In this document: piece after piece, positions 37,385 to 51,206 of the stretch | Position numbering within the stretch: position 1 is the first letter of the stretch | How the letters are laid out: each line of letters begins with the position of its first letter | Made by a program: the position numbers and the translations under genes | Assembly (NCBI GenBank): GCA_033961575.1 | Contig: CM066728.1 | Location: 96,238,852-96,302,851 of the forward strand | DNA: 64,000 bases | Origin: Aselliscus stoliczkanus | Lineage: Eukaryota; Chordata; Mammalia; Chiroptera; Hipposideridae | Direction: 5' to 3' | Notes under the pieces: model-generated | The model's input: only the letters and a program-made list of their open reading frames with translations | Told to the model about the DNA's origin: nothing | Databases searched by the model: none

Positions 37385-37386
<2 letters not shown>
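35591..37386. other. Unassigned non-coding sequence
   Basis: It contains a short (AAAAT)n run at about 35,699-35,727. The frames at 36,227-36,618 show no domain. No gene is supported. Confidence 0.5.

Positions 37387-37420
<34 letters not shown>
37387..37420. repeat. (AT)n microsatellite
   Basis: About 34 bases of alternating AT. Confidence 0.95.
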
Positions 37421-37423
<3 letters not shown>

Positions 37424-39529
37424 TGATAAGACTTACTATGTATTGACTGCTTTCAAATTTATAGAAGAGCAATAGATAACAGTAATTACTGCTGTTACTA
37501 CTAATAATTCTACTTTTATTTCTACTGTTATCATGTGAGTTTTACTAGTTGTTAATTTCAATTATTTTTGCACTATTAATACATTTGAACTTACTGTGTC
37601 CTCAACTTTGAATTGTGTTTGGAGTAAAATAAATTGATTTTATGTAATAGTAACAATATAAAATTAATTTTTGGAATGTTTTGTTGCTGCTTGTGAGAAT
37701 TTTAAGACATTTTTAGATGGTGATAAAAGTGAACACCTATTTCCCCTTCATATAATTTTAGGGTTTTGTTGTTGTTATTGTTGTTTTTAATAAGTTTTGT
37801 GACCTCTATTGTATAACTTGATTCTTAACAAAACAGAAACAAGCATGCCATCAAAATTAAGGTCTGGTAAGATTTATCTTATATTTTAGTTTCTCCAGAG
37901 GAAAACTGTCAACCTTCCCTTTAATTCTAATTCTTCTATGAAAGATCATAGTAATTACAAAAGCTCCTGGCATGGCATTTATGTTGCCATTCACAGTGTT
38001 GGCTATACATTAATCAAGTTGTCAATTCCAAAACATATAAAGTGTATTTGAATGTGTATTTGTTTGCACTATTTCTTTTAAAGCAAGATATAATGTCATC
38101 CAAATGTTGCTCTATAAAATATTTATGTCTTGAATAATACAAAGTCACTTGTAGTTTAATCATAGCATTTATTTGAAACAGCAATTGATATGAATTTTCT
38201 ATGCAAATGAAGGAAACTCATACTATAATTGGGTTTCTTTGTATTATGACATAGAGACCTCCCAAATATCTTCTTTCATTTCTGAAACAGAATATGTAGA
38301 AAGCTTGTGCTAGGAGAAGGGAGAAGTATAAATTGACATGATGGCGATCAGCTTAATTTCATTGTGTCTAATTCCCTACTGATATTTTTCCCCAGTAGTC
38401 AATATTTTTCTTCTTTACAACCAGCCTGTTAGTACTGATTGTATAGACTATATTACTCTATTGCTATCTGAGTTCAGATTTATAGATAATTACTGAATAT
38501 TCCAAACCATTACCAGTGGTATGACAGTAGTAAACTTAACATAGCATTAGGGTGGGTTTCTGACGTTGGAGTGTCTTGTACTGCAATTCTAAATATCACT
38601 GTGTGAATTTAAACACTGTCTGAATGCACAAGCACATATTTTTAACATTTAGTTTTTAAACTATAAGTCAAGCAGACTCAAGCAATATGGGCATTTGGAA
38701 ATTGTATGTTTCAACTCATTTCTGATATACTAGTGTTGGTAGAAAGTATAATATTTGTGTATTTTTTTTGCACTGTGTAATATTTTATTGAAATTATTGA
38801 ATTAAATTTCTTATCCAGTCAAGTTTTAGTACAAGCATTAAATATAAAACAGGTAGGCTTAGGAATTTTTTCTATTAATTATATTTACAACTTTTTTTTC
38901 AATGAAAATGAAGCTCACCTTATAAGAAATTTTTTAAAAGGAAGAAACACTGTGGTGAACAAAACGATTTTTTGTCACACAGGTTTCCTCAGGTTAGATG
39001 TAGTTTAATTTAACCTCTACATATGACCTGCTTTCACTGGCAAAAATTAAGTTTCTGTGAGAGAAAACTACAAAAATCAATTTTGCTGTGTTTTTCATTG
39101 GCTTAAGAAGTAAAAAATGTCAAATATTACTGTTTTACCAAAATAGATAAGTTATGAAATAAGTTTTCCTATGTTTGGAATGTAAAAACAGTGTTCAGTA
39201 ATCAATCTTAAATTATTTTGACAATAAGCAAAATTGAAGTTGTCGACAAAACCTTCTGAAATATAATCCATGTCTTTAACAGTTAAATATGTAAAATAAA
39301 TATGGCAAGAATTCTAATCTATTATTGGAGGTAGAAAATCAAATCTAATATGAAAATATTCAAATTCAGGGTGCTACTGATTTGTACCTAGTGTTTTGTG
39401 GATAATTTAAGTTAATTTGAAATAACACTTATTAAATATAAAATAGAGTGAAATACTTTATATCAGAGATTAAATTTAAAAAATAAGCACCTTAGAACTT
39501 TCCGCATCATCCTAATGACATCCAGAAAT
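37421..39529. other. Unassigned AT-rich non-coding sequence
   Basis: A long stretch without a recognisable repeat, which in a window this rich in transposons is itself mildly notable. No exon is supported. Confidence 0.5.
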
Positions 39530-39680
39530 TATTGAGTCACCTTTCCAATATCAGATAATTTATCTGGCTCTAGTTGCCTCATTTTCAGTATAGGGATAAT
39601 AAGTACAGTTTTTTATATGCATTTAAGAATTAAGAAAATGAGTTCATTAAAGATCTATGCAAACTTTGAAATCACTGATT
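39530..39680 (+). mobile_element. MIR SINE fragment
   Basis: 'TTGCCTCATTTTCAGTATAG' + 'GGATAATAAGTACAG' followed by 'TTAAGAAAATGAGTTCATTA' follows the MIR core order. Confidence 0.6.
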
Positions 39681-40449
39681 ATTTAACAAAAATTATGCCT
39701 ACTAGGAAACTGTTTTAAGCTATCTTTTCCATGCTCTAATTTATTATCAAGCACTTAGAAAACTTACTTATAAAAATAAGGTGGGCTTCTGAAAAGTTTG
39801 ATTTATTTATTTACTTATTATTTATTGCCAGATACAATTCATTAAATCTTTTATCTTTTAAAACAAATACCAAGTAGTAGTTCTAAAACATTTACATCCT
39901 CATTACATTCTTATTCAAAATTACCTTGCTATATTATATAAATAATAGATACATATTTTAAATCATGATAAAAACATGTAAATTCTAACAAAATATAAAT
40001 ATTGCTTTATTGAAGTGGAAAAACAATAGAAAGGTTTCTTATTCCTACCTCCCATTATTTAGAAGGAATTTAGAAAGAATTATTTTGAAGGGATTTCTAT
40101 AGTGAGAAGGTATAATTTATGCTGTTCATATGACACTTAGGGGAGAATGGCAGGAGAAAAGAAAAGGTATTTCATTTAGTTTAGTCAAGTGAAATAAATC
40201 CAAACAAAACACAAAACAAAAGTTTCAGGGAAATATAACTTGTGTTAATCTTTGTTGTTCTGCACTGTGCAAATGTATTAGTCTCTAAAATTACACAGAA
40301 ATCTGTGTCAATATTTGGAAAGAAATCATTTTCATGTTTTTTTTTTCTTTTTAACAGCATCATGTATTATTACACATGGCAATTTTATATAAATAGCTTG
40401 TACTGTAAAGCATATATTATACTGAAATGGTTTTTAAATAAATGGATAT
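39681..40449. other. Unassigned AT-rich non-coding sequence
   Basis: Nothing recognised; overlapping short frames on both strands near 40,181-40,466 are not protein-like. Confidence 0.5.
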
Positions 40450-40640
40450 TTGAACCAGATTGCTAGAGTTAAAATCTGAGTTGCATCACTTACAGTCTCT
40501 GCCTTTTAAAAGTAATAGAAGGAACAATGTATTCCCATCTAAATGTGAAGATAATTTGAAGGTAAAATGCATGTATACACTCTCACACACACTTGTATAT
40601 CACACGAATATATCTTGTTTGGAACAATGCCTGAATTAAG
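40450..40640 (+). mobile_element. MIR SINE fragment (weak)
   Basis: 'GAACCAGATTGCTAGAGTTA' + 'AAATCTGAGTTGCATCACTT' resembles the MIR start; the remainder is strongly diverged. Confidence 0.45.
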
Positions 40641-41380
40641 CAAGTGTTATTATTTTCAATATTTCTACCAACTGAGATATTATTCCTCAGAGAATGTAAA
40701 AGTAATATATTGTTTAAGTTTGATTTAAAACAAAGCCTCTGATTTCATTATGACTAAGGAAGATATACCTCATTAATTAAAAGAGGCAACTTAAATTTAA
40801 ATATATAAAGGTAATTGAAGCATATTTATTTCAACATTGATATTTTTGCCAAGACACAGGCAATATCATATGCTTTTGATTTCACAAAGTTTATATAAAG
40901 CTCTTCATGATGACATAACCATTACAATGCCTCATTGTCCTGATATTATTTTTCTGCTAAAATTGCTTTCATTTTCTTATGGTACAACCCTGACTACAAG
41001 ATAGAATAATTTGGTTTTCTAATTATTCTAAAAGTAAATCCTAAGTAAATTATTCTAAAAGTAAATGCTATTGGCATTTTAATTAAAATTTCTGAACACA
41101 AAATTTAATACAAAATTTATGATTTTCCCCAAGAATTAAATAATCAATGATGATTATACTTATATTGTGTAATGTACAAATGAAATTCTAATACTATTAG
41201 TAGAGAACTACGCTATCTTTGAGTACATAGATTGCTAAGTCAATCAAATTAAAAAAATTTTTTTTTCTTTTGAAAACAAAGCCTTTGTCTTCCTTACTTC
41301 TAATTACTTGGCTAATGTGTATAGAAAGAGAGGTGTAATTTAGATAGAGATAAATACAGACATAAAGATAGGGATCAGGA

Positions 41381-41381
<1 letters not shown>
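40641..41381. other. Unassigned AT-rich non-coding sequence
   Basis: It holds a local direct duplication of AATTATTCTAAAAGTAAAT near 41,019 and 41,047. Nothing else recognised. Confidence 0.5.

Positions 41382-41384
<3 letters not shown>

Positions 41385-41427
<43 letters not shown>
41385..41427. repeat. (TA)n microsatellite
   Basis: About 42 bases of alternating TA. Confidence 0.95.
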
Positions 41428-41429
<2 letters not shown>

Positions 41430-41814
41430 CAAAAATCTTATTTTACTTCCCATATTATTTATATTAAGTCTCTTATGTACCATTATTTCATGAGTCTACA
41501 TCAATGAAAGTGCCATGATTTCCAAAAAATCTTTAGCTCATTATTGTTATCTTTACCATTACTATTTTCACTGATTTACCTGTGAAGTATTGAAATGCAG
41601 TGGGATAGTGTAAGCCATCAATTATTTTTCAGTAAAAGTATGCAAATGGGAAAATATGCTACAGATTAACATCCCTGAAATTTATATTCTGCTGGCCAAA
41701 TTATGCAATTACATAAGAACTCTAAATATTATGATTTAATGATATACTATCACCTGATGTAAAATGCTTAGGACACACTAGGACTGGTCTAGGATAGCAC
41801 ATAATATAGTGAAC

Positions 41815-42265
41815 CTGAGTGTGGCTTTCTATTAATTTTCTAAGGCTGCCATAACAAAGTACCAAAAACAGAAATTTAATGTCTCACAGTTCTGGAGAAT
41901 AGAAGTCCAAAAGCAAGGTGTAATTTGTAGAGAAAGCTTCACTGTTTGACTCTTTCAGCTTAGGGTTGCGGCAAATGCTTTTTGGCATGTGGCAGTATAT
42001 TTTAAATCTTTGCCTCCAGCGTCACATGGTGTTCTTCCTGGATTTCTTCATGTCACCTTCTTTTTATATGTGTCTGCCTCTGTCCAAACTTCTGCTTTAA
42101 GAAGGACACCGGCTATGTTGAATTACAGCCCATCTTATCAGCCTTAGCTTAACTTGATTACTTTTATAAACGTCTTCTTTCCAAATAAGGTCACGTTTTG
42201 AGGTGCTGAGGGTTAGGACTTCAACATACCTTTACTGAGGGACAGTACACAAGCCACAACAGACT
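41815..42265 (-). mobile_element. MLT1-type MaLR LTR, reverse orientation
   Basis: 'AAGGCTGCCATAACAAAGTA', 'CTCACAGTTCTGGAGAATAG' + 'AAGTCCAAAAGCAAGGTG', 'GAAGGACACCGGCTATGTTG', 'TCCAAATAAGGTCACGTTTT' and 'GGACTTCAACATACCTTTAC' are the antisense order of an MLT1-type LTR. Confidence 0.75.
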
Positions 42266-43596
42266 TTAGTATTCATACAGATAACATTTCTTGTTATCTG
42301 GACCTGGTTGAACAATTACATTTGAAGCTGAAGGCAATGCAGTATTAAATTTGTTGAGAAATAAAACATGGTAGATGCTGGAGAAGTATTTGTTGAGCGA
42401 ATGAGTTAATCATCAGTTGTCATGAAATAGAATCAAAATTTTGAAAGCTATGGAGTAAATAATGCAGGGCTTCAGTTTTTTTGTTTGTTTGTTTTGTTTT
42501 TTTGTTTTATTTTAAGTTACATCAATAGTTCTGTATCTTAATAAGTTCAAATGCAGGGAAGTTCTGAATTCATTGGGCACTTGACAGATTTTCAGACCAG
42601 TTGAACAATATATGCAGATGCCCTATTAATTCAGGGTGTTTATTTCTTTTTCTTTTATTTTTCCAAGAAAAAAAATGTAAATTAGACTTCATGGCTGCAT
42701 TCTTTGTCCTGATTGCCAAATTATAAAGTGGTTATAAAGCAAATCTTCACTAAATTTTGTATTGGTTAATATGATATTTTCCAGGATTTCTATATTTAGA
42801 AAAAAAGACACAGTTAAATTTAAATCTCAAATAACAATTTTAATATAATCATGTCACATTTGATATTTACTTAGTAATCCTATTTGTTTCCTTTATTGCC
42901 AAAGAAATTTATAGTTTGTTATTTTTGTAATAATAAAGTTAGAAAAGGTAAGCTCAACATACTCTGTCAAGGTAGGAATAAGAAAATAGAAATATAAATA
43001 GTTAAAAATAAACCTCTTTACAGTTTAAGATAATCTTTTTGTTGGTTACCTTAAGTCCAGAATTTAGAACATTATGGTGGCTGTAAACATACACTATGAA
43101 ATGCATTTTTAAATTACACCTTTAAACTTTATTTTGATTTAATTATCTGTTAAATAAAGAACAAAAAACAAAACAAAACGAGTTCTTTGTAACTAATTTT
43201 TAAATAGTTCACCTGACAAACCCAATAACAGATAAAATCCAGGAATAGTACTTAAGTTTGTATTTGTAGAAGTGACTCAATAATTGTCTAAAAACTTTAA
43301 ATTATGCAAATTTTATAAGAAAAAATGAAGTAAATTTGAATAAAGAGAATTAATTTAAAGAATAGCAGAATAGCAATGGAAGAAAATGTGGCTTTGGAGG
43401 TTTGAAGAAAAACTAGGTTAAAAAAAGTGTGTGTGTGTATGTTTTAAAAATGACATATAAAGTGGAAACAAAAGATATAAAATGGTCCATTCTGAAGCAG
43501 AAGATGGCTAGCACTTAATATCATTTGAACAATGAAACCGAGTTGTGGGTAAGAAATCAAACATTGAAAATTAAATACAAATGCAAACACTTTTCC

Positions 43597-43600
<4 letters not shown>
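42266..43600. other. Unassigned AT-rich non-coding sequence
   Basis: It includes a (GTTT)n stretch at about 42,478-42,505. No gene signal. Confidence 0.5.
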
Positions 43601-43668
<68 letters not shown>

Positions 43669-43672
43669 TTTT
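43601..43672. repeat. (TA)n followed by poly-T
   Basis: About 50 bases of TA, then 22 Ts. Poly-T after TA may be the antisense tail of a lost retroelement, but the right flank (43,673-43,860) is not a family I recognise. Confidence 0.93.
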
Positions 43673-43899
43673 ACCTGAGTTCATAAGCATCTCAGAGTCA
43701 AAGTACCCAACACTAGCCTCCTGATCCTCATTCTTCCATTCCTGCCCAAACTAGAGTAGCTGCCCCAGTGTCTTTTTCTTTCAGTTAGTAACAGCACCAT
43801 TTGTCTGGTTTTCAGGTCAACAAGCTGTTGCATACTTTTCCACTTTCTTCCTTATTTTCATTTAATATGATTTCTCACCACCTCATTTATCTATATCCA

Positions 43900-44012
43900 C
43901 TTAGATATATATACAAATAAGATAAATATGGATATAGATGATATAAATATAGATGATATAGATATAAATATTGATGATATAGATAATATAGATGATATAG
44001 ATATAGATATTA
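43900..44012. repeat. GATATA-rich minisatellite-like repeat
   Basis: Imperfect tandem units of GATATAGAT / GATGATATA over about 110 bases. Confidence 0.85.
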
Positions 44013-45611
44013 TGTTTTAATTGAACTTCAATTGTTATATTGACTTACAAAGTAAAATAGGAAACAATGAACTGAAAACTTTTCAATTACTAAATCATTC
44101 TCTTATAGAATGTTACATAATACCATCAGAGATAATTCAGTAAATGGAATAATTTATGCGGGATATATTATAAAACACCAAATGATTATACAGTGACACA
44201 TATAAAAATGGTTATATTGATGACTCCTTTTTATTAAAGAAAATATGGAGTTTGACATATACCTGAATAGAAGAAACCCACTCACATTTGTTGTAAAGCT
44301 AGAGTTAAATGAACCTTCAATCAAATAGAAAATTTTCTCATGAATATGTTAAAAGACATATTGCAACTTGTAAGAAACAAATGAATTTCAAATTTCTCCA
44401 TCAAAGAGTTCAAGCAAACCATATTTTATAAGACTATGTATAAAACATATATTCTACTTGCTAATTCTTCCTGACACAAATATATGCAGGTAAGTTGATT
44501 AACCTACATTAAACCTGAGCTGTGAGTAAAAATCTTTAAAATATTAAATGACAACAACAGAAAACAATGGAAAATAATAATTAAAAAGAGATAAATAATA
44601 AAAGCCTCTTAATAATAGAAAGGATAGTAAATAGAGACAGCATGACAGAAATAGGAAGTATTCAATGTGCAACATGAGTAAATATCTTCAAACTATATTA
44701 GATGTGAATGGTCAGTTTTGCCCACACAAACAAACTTCCCCCTTCTGTCAAAAAATCCCTATAAACGATATATTCAACCAACTGACTTGCAGCATCATTG
44801 TAACTTGCAAAAAACATAAGTGTGTGAATCAGGTATGAATATAAAGCTTAACATTTTCAGGAAAATAGTATTTTTTGAGCTTACTCTCAATGAATTTCAT
44901 ACATACAGATATATTTTTGTTTTAGCAATTAATCATTAAATATTTGATTTTAAAAAGTGTTTTTATGGTATTCTTTGCCAAACTATTGATTGGAATATTA
45001 GTGCCTCTTTGATTTTTTGTTTTTAAGATCAAATGTGAAGATTCTGTCACAAATATTTGAGTCCAATTTACTCTTTAAGTAAACTGAATATTCTATGGAC
45101 ATAAGGTTGTATGATAATAATGGAAGCTATCAAATTAGATCTATTGAGCAATACTGGGTTATTGCCCTTCTACAATTTTCTATGGATATCCCAAATTCGT
45201 TTTCAGATTTAATCTAAGACTCAAGTAACCACTAAATAATGCCTATTGACTTTCAATTGCCATTAGAATCTAATATCTCTTTTGTTGATGTGAACCTTTA
45301 TTCACAGAAATTGAGAAGTTTTAATAAAGGTTTTATCCTTTTAAATATTGGGTAAATATTGGGTAAAAATTTCATGGAACATATGAACTTCCTATCTCAT
45401 TGTCTTTTTAGCATTAGGCCAACTATATCAGTTAAGCTAGATAATTTTATTATTTGTAGGGATTATAAAGTACATTTTTCTTATTATGAATGATATTGTA
45501 TCCCATAATCATTAAAGTCCCTTCATTGACTTTTTTTTACCTCACTTCTAATTACTACAAGCAAGCTAGCTGACATTTCCATCAACTCACATACTTAACC
45601 CCTACCCTTTT
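44013..45611. other. Unassigned AT-rich non-coding sequence
   Basis: Nothing recognised. Confidence 0.5.
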
Positions 45612-45745
45612 TTTTTTTTTGGTGGTTAGAATAATTGAAATCTATTCCTTTTTTAAGCAAATTTCAAGTATACAATACATTTTTAATAACCATAGTCACT
45701 ATGCTGTACATTAGGTCCTATTGATTATATAACTATCTCATATAT
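45612..45745 (-). mobile_element. Short old L1 3'-UTR fragment, reverse
   Basis: 'TTTCAAGTATACAATACATT' + 'TTTAATAACCATAGTCACTATGC' type text and 'TGTACATTAGGTCCTATTGA' are the familiar antisense view of an L1 3' UTR. The preceding T-run would be its A-tail. Confidence 0.65.
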
Positions 45746-46365
45746 GGTTCAGTTAAATCATTTTTAATTAGTTACCATGTTAATAATTTAGGGGTTTAGT
45801 TTTTTTGTGCATGATTGCATGTGTATTTCTGCATGTAGATGATTGTGTTTCTCAGTATTTCAGCATTGAAAAATTCATAAATTACATAAGCAAGGTATAT
45901 TAAAATTGTAGAATACCAATTCTCATTTTATGTTTAAACTAAACACAAAATTGTTAGTAAATTATTTTCACTCTAAAGATAAAATAATCATATACAGTAC
46001 AGTAAATATATGTCATGTTTTTGCCTACCCATCAGGTTGAACAACTTTAGTCATAATTGGAAAATTCCCCACTTTATGGTCTTGCACACCAAAATACAAC
46101 CCAGAAATAGAAATTCCTAGAATCATCATCAACTAGTACACAGGCTTGGAAATGAGGCAACTGAAATCAAAATACTCCAAACTTAATCTGGAAAACAAAC
46201 TGATAGAGGTTTCATGACGTTTGGCTTAGGTAATGGTCAAAGTGTCAGGTCTTGATGGCAGCAGAGATGACAGCTGGGTAGTCCACTGATTTTGAGATTG
46301 AATACTTGACAAGGAAATAGCTTTAGCTGGGCAACAGTTACACAACAGCAGTCGTGTCATCTTTG
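45746..46365. other. Unassigned non-coding sequence
   Basis: Nothing recognised. Confidence 0.5.
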
Positions 46366-46367
46366 GG

Positions 46368-46495
46368 TCATTTTTTTTTTTTTTTTAATATGAGCCATCC
46401 TGCCACCTGTTGGCAGCTTAGCAGCAGATCATCTACAACTGGGCATTGAGCTGCTGTTGCACAGAACTCAGCTCGCACTCTTGAGCGAGCTCTTT
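46368..46495 (-). mobile_element. tRNA-derived SINE fragment, reverse
   Basis: A T-run at 46,371-46,386 precedes 'GAGCCATCCTGCCACCTGTT' + 'GGCAGCTTAGCAGC' and 'CACTCTTGAGCGAGCTCTT'. The organisation matches the reverse SINE at 2,714; the head beyond GAGCTCTT is missing. Confidence 0.7.
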
Positions 46496-46499
46496 TTTT

Positions 46500-48159
46500 T
46501 AACATGTGTTATTTTTTAACAAGGGTCATTTTTAACATGTGTTCTTAGGCACTGTTCCTGAAGATTGTTTTCTGTTCCTCACAGCAATTATCGGAATTAC
46601 CTAACATGCTTTCAATGAACCCGGTTCTGCTTCTTCATTCATTCAGTCAGCTTTGTTGCTTGCAACTAAGGCTGGTGCATAAAACAGAAGCATCTCATAT
46701 TCATTAAAGGATTGCATTTGCTATGAGCTGTAAGTGACAGGAAGCCTGACAGTTGCTTAAAAGTTTGTGTTTTGTTTTTGTTTTTTTTTCCCCATTGCCT
46801 AATATCTTAAGTGGTCCAGAAAAAGAAGATCGCTGCATTGATTCAAAAGTCCAAAGCTGACAAGGCCAAGATTCCTGTATTCCTCTCAGGCTTTTTCTGT
46901 GGGGCCACATGATTATTATTATAGATTCAGCCATTAAGACAGATTTCCTTCAGTAAAGTAAGTTTTAAAAATAATAATGCAAAGGGCAATAGGAGGCAGG
47001 TATATTAGGGCCACAAACTAGGAGAATTCTCCAGTAGACTTGTGTTAGCGCCTAATTGGCTAATGTAATGTCACAGAGACACCATGATTGCAATATAAGC
47101 CGATGACTGTAGTTTTATAGCTGGGTACATTGCTGCCCCAAGTTATATTGGGATCAGATTTTAAAGAAAAATCTAGCCTAACTATATCATTCAGGATATC
47201 ACACAGATAACATAAAACCCTCTAACTCTTTTATACCAAAATGCATTTATTTCATACAAAGAATCTTATATTTATAATAATTACCAAAGCCTAGAGGGAT
47301 AAATATATTGTTTTTAGGAGATGCTTTTAAATAATACTCACATCCACAAAATGAGCACCCTTAAGGATGTGTTTTTTCTCTTTCAGTCAGAAAACCGCTA
47401 ACCTAACTGCTGACCCCTGAGTTATAACCCATTAGTTATAAACTTGGAATCAAGAAGAAAATGCTGTGAATGTCACTGCTCCAGCTGTAATGGATGGTTC
47501 TCGTGTATTTTCCAACTGGAGCTTTTGAACTAGTCCTAATTCAAGTCTTATTTCCAAATTAATAGAACCAAAGTTACATCATGAAGACTATCTGAAGAGA
47601 AGTTAAGAAAATATAACATTTAAATTTTAAAACTCTACTATGAAGAAAGGTATACCCCCAAAATGTTGGGAGATATGTAGGAACATGTCTGGTATAATTC
47701 TTTCTTCAAATCCATCCTTCTTACAGTAACTAGAGTGGGGGTGAAATAACATTAAACATTTAATTTTATTATTCTGGTTAAAATTCTCCTGAGTTCCCAA
47801 CTGAGCACATGATGTTCTGCCAAACTCTTTTCTGTCCGATATCCCTTGTTTGATCCCTGACAACTCTGTCAAACACTGTATTTTAACCTTCGACATCTTA
47901 TAGTTCTCTACACAAACTTCTTTACTTCCCAAATCCTTAAATTTATATTTATATTATTTTACTTGTGTCATGCTTTTTTCCCAGCTAAATTCTATCCCCA
48001 TTTTAAATACAGTACAGCTGTGCCATTTTATTCTACTAGACACCTACCCTAACATGACATCCTCTTACTCTTGTTTCTTCCTTCTTTTTAAGCATATACC
48101 CCAATAGTCTTTAGATATATCTAGGACTCTACTTGCCTCATTTTATTTTAATTATCTCT
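46500..48159. other. Unassigned non-coding sequence
   Basis: At 46,980-47,150 there is a locally balanced-composition patch with 'GCGCCTAATTGGCTAATGTA', possible homeobox-type sites. This is speculative. No exons. Confidence 0.4.
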
Positions 48160-48290
48160 CTGGGAAGTCTGTCTTTCTTATGACATTATAGGTTACTTGA
48201 GGAATGGATTTATGTTCTTTTTTATGTTACAAGCACATTACTCAGTGCCTGATCCTTGCAAGTTGTCAATAAGAGTTTATGAGAGGAAAA
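48160..48290 (+). mobile_element. L2-like LINE 3'-end fragment
   Basis: 'TTACTTGAGGAATGGATTTA' then 'CACATTACTCAGTGCCTGAT' and 'GTTGTCAATAAGAGTTTATG' follow the order of an L2-type 3' end. Weak and old. Confidence 0.45.
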
Positions 48291-50514
48291 CCAAATCAAA
48301 TGATAAAAACCACCATCAGGGATAACACTGATTATTAATTTTAAGAAAAAGTTTTTATCCAAGTGTAGTTTGATCTTTTTTATATGAAGATTATCTGGAA
48401 TTAATGTGTTGATTAAAATGAATTCTTTGGACAGAAATAAAATTTACGCATACTCATGGAAAGAAGAATCAGGATGTCTTTCCTGTTATGAGCAATAAAC
48501 TCCACTTTCCTTAAATTATTCATATGCACTCATACCATGAGACATTAGTTACTTGCATGAGCTAAACATGTTTTAATATGTTGTATTTATAATGCACTTT
48601 CAAAAAAGCCTTTATTTTTTTAATAGTCACATCAGGGCAGGCTTTTGACTTGATTTAAAAATTAGAATTTTTAAAAGCTACAGTTACATTCTACATAGGT
48701 AGCATGTCTTCTACTGAGAAATACATTATCTTCAAAAAAAATCACAATTTATTTATTTATACATTTTGGTTTCATTATCAAAATCACAGGTCTTGTTATT
48801 TTCTCTAGGGACAAAAATAAACAATTCTAAAAATAACAAAAATAAACATAATTCTTTATTGAAACTTTCCAAGAAATAATGCATGAAGAAGCATGCCCTC
48901 TTGTGTAATTAGTTACATTCCTTGGAAGATCTCTATGATTAGTTATCTCATAACAATTATTTGTCATCATTGATTCGAAATATGCTTTTTCTCCATACTC
49001 TAAATTCAGTTAAAAGTAAAATAGAAGTGCAATATTAATATGGACTTACAGTTGCTAAGCTCAAAAAATAACTGCTCAGAAGTTATTTAGTCTACTCTAA
49101 TTCTACTTTGATTGGTGATTTTGAAAAATAATCCTTAAAAAATTACTCCAATATAGTACCAACACAATAATGGAGATTTTTTTTTAAAATCCACTAACAA
49201 GTTATTCTAACATGGAATTATTTCATGTGGAGCAATCAATAATCATTTTCATTTGAATACCATCCAACATTTTCTCCCAAGGAGAAGAATCTTGTCGAAG
49301 TTTTTTGACTATCAAAGCTTAGGGATAGCTTTTATTTAAATTTTCATATGGTCCTGTAGATTTTTAGTACTAGTTACTTTTCCCAAAGCATTAAAATTCT
49401 GGACTCTGAAGGCTGGGTAAAAGCCTAGTATAAATGTAATTGAGTTTTTAAAGGTCTCTCTAAAGTTCAGCAGGGATTTAAAATGAAGAATTTCAAGCCA
49501 GCCTTGCTGTAAATAAAATATGTTCTTGAATGCTGGAACCAAGCACTAGTTTTTTCTTGTCAGCAGATGAAAAAAAATCATCATTGGAGAAAAATGAAAT
49601 ATTACTGATAAGTCAAAATAGTTTTCATCCGTGCCTTCATGTTTTTGTTACTAAAGGTTAAAAGTTCATATGAAATTACTCCTGCTTTTCTTTTATCATA
49701 AAAGGGGTTAGATTGGATCTACATTAAACTATTTTAATTTGGAAGTTTTTCAGTTATTCAGTTCAAAACGAGTTGGTGGAAAGAAAAATACATATACACA
49801 CATATATATACTCATAAACATACATACAAAAACACACATATACAAAAACATACATATATATATGTATATACATGTATATAGCTGCAATTCTCATTATTCC
49901 TTATTCTTATATAACAGATTATTCAAATATTAATATTAATAAAAATTTTTGCCTAATAAATAGGAAACATCCTAAACAACAACAACTAAGAGATAAGTTA
50001 CAGACAATAGTAGAAAAAATATTTATAATGTTTATGGCTGAATGAAGAATAGAGACCTTTTAAAATAATTAAATGGCTTAATGTAAAGGATTTAAAGAAT
50101 ATTAAGGTTTATGACAAATCTAGCTGTAGTTCTTATACAATTAATTTTATATGAAAGGTAGTAATTAAAGGCACCAGCACTCTCATACTGTGCCAATTTG
50201 AAAGCACAAAATTATACTGATATCTAAGAAGTTAGGAACATTGTTGGGCATTGGTTTGTGCTGCACAGGAAAAACAGTAACAACGCAAAAGAATGACTTC
50301 TATTCTTTCATAAAAATTTTCCTTGCATAAAGTTGTTGACTTAAACCTGAGTCAAGAAGTAATTTTTCCATTAACACTAAAGAATGCATGTATTGTTAGA
50401 TCATTTAAAAAATATTTTATTATTTTTTATCTCTTCAATGAGAATTTTCCTTCTATTTTCAAATTGGAAACATGCATATTTGGTCTAAAATACAGCATCA
50501 TAAACATAATGTCA
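48291..50514. other. Unassigned AT-rich non-coding sequence
   Basis: A mixed (CA/TA) simple repeat lies at about 49,790-49,882. No gene or named repeat was identified. Confidence 0.5.
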
Positions 50515-50970
50515 GGGGCTGGCTGAGTGGCTCAGTTGGTTAAGAACTGGTTTGGGAGCTCAAGATCTGAGCAGCATGGTTGCGAGTCGGGTTCCCACAT
50601 GGGCCAGTGACACTGTGCCCTCTATAGCTAAGATGGTGAATGACAGCTCGACCTGGAGCTGGGCTGCATAGGCTACAGTGGGGTGCAGTGGGGCTGTAGT
50701 GGGCTGCCGTAAGCTAACATGAGTGGCCAGCAGCCAGCGTGAGGGGCCAGCAGCCAGCGAGAGCTGCTATGAGCCTCCATGAACAGCCATCCAATGTCTG
50801 GCAACCCATCTGCCTCAGCTGGGAAGAGCTCAATGATCACAATACTAACATGAGCCAGTGAAGTGGCATCCTCTACAACTAGACTTAAGAACCAAAGGAC
50901 CGCAACGTGTTTGTTCCCCTTCCCTGATTCCCCAATGCTGTTCCCTCCCAATTCCCCTATAAAAGATTAA
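50515..50970 (+). mobile_element. Full-length tRNA-derived SINE (long form)
   Basis: Head 'GGGGCTGGCTGAGTGGCTCA', then 'GCTAAGATGGTGAATGACAG', the AGCAGCCAGC-rich body and the end 'CCTTCCCTGATTCCCCAATG'. It has the older GGCTCAGTTGG head like the 3,367 copy. The B-box region is mutated. The left flank ATAATGTCA and right flank ATAATCTCA may be the duplication. Confidence 0.92.
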
Positions 50971-51098
50971 AAAATAATAATAATCTCATATTTACTTGAT
51001 TTTGGCAGTAGTACTACAATAGTTACATTACAATGAGTACTCCAAATAAGATCATTACTACTTATATTTAAAGAGAAGACTGGACAATAATGCTACTA

Positions 51099-51121
51099 TT
51101 GATCACTATAAGTGATCAATA
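51099..51121. repeat. Small inverted repeat next to the mariner element
   Basis: ATTGATCACT and AGTGATCAAT (10-bp arms, 3-base loop), with further AGTGATCACTATA text 10 bases on. This lies about 90 bases outside the mariner end and may be coincidental. Confidence 0.7.
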
Positions 51122-51206
51122 TTGCTACAAGTGATCACTATATTGGTCACAATAAGACTTGAATTGTTCTAAATAGTTTACATGCATTACCTGTAAATGG
51201 ACAATT

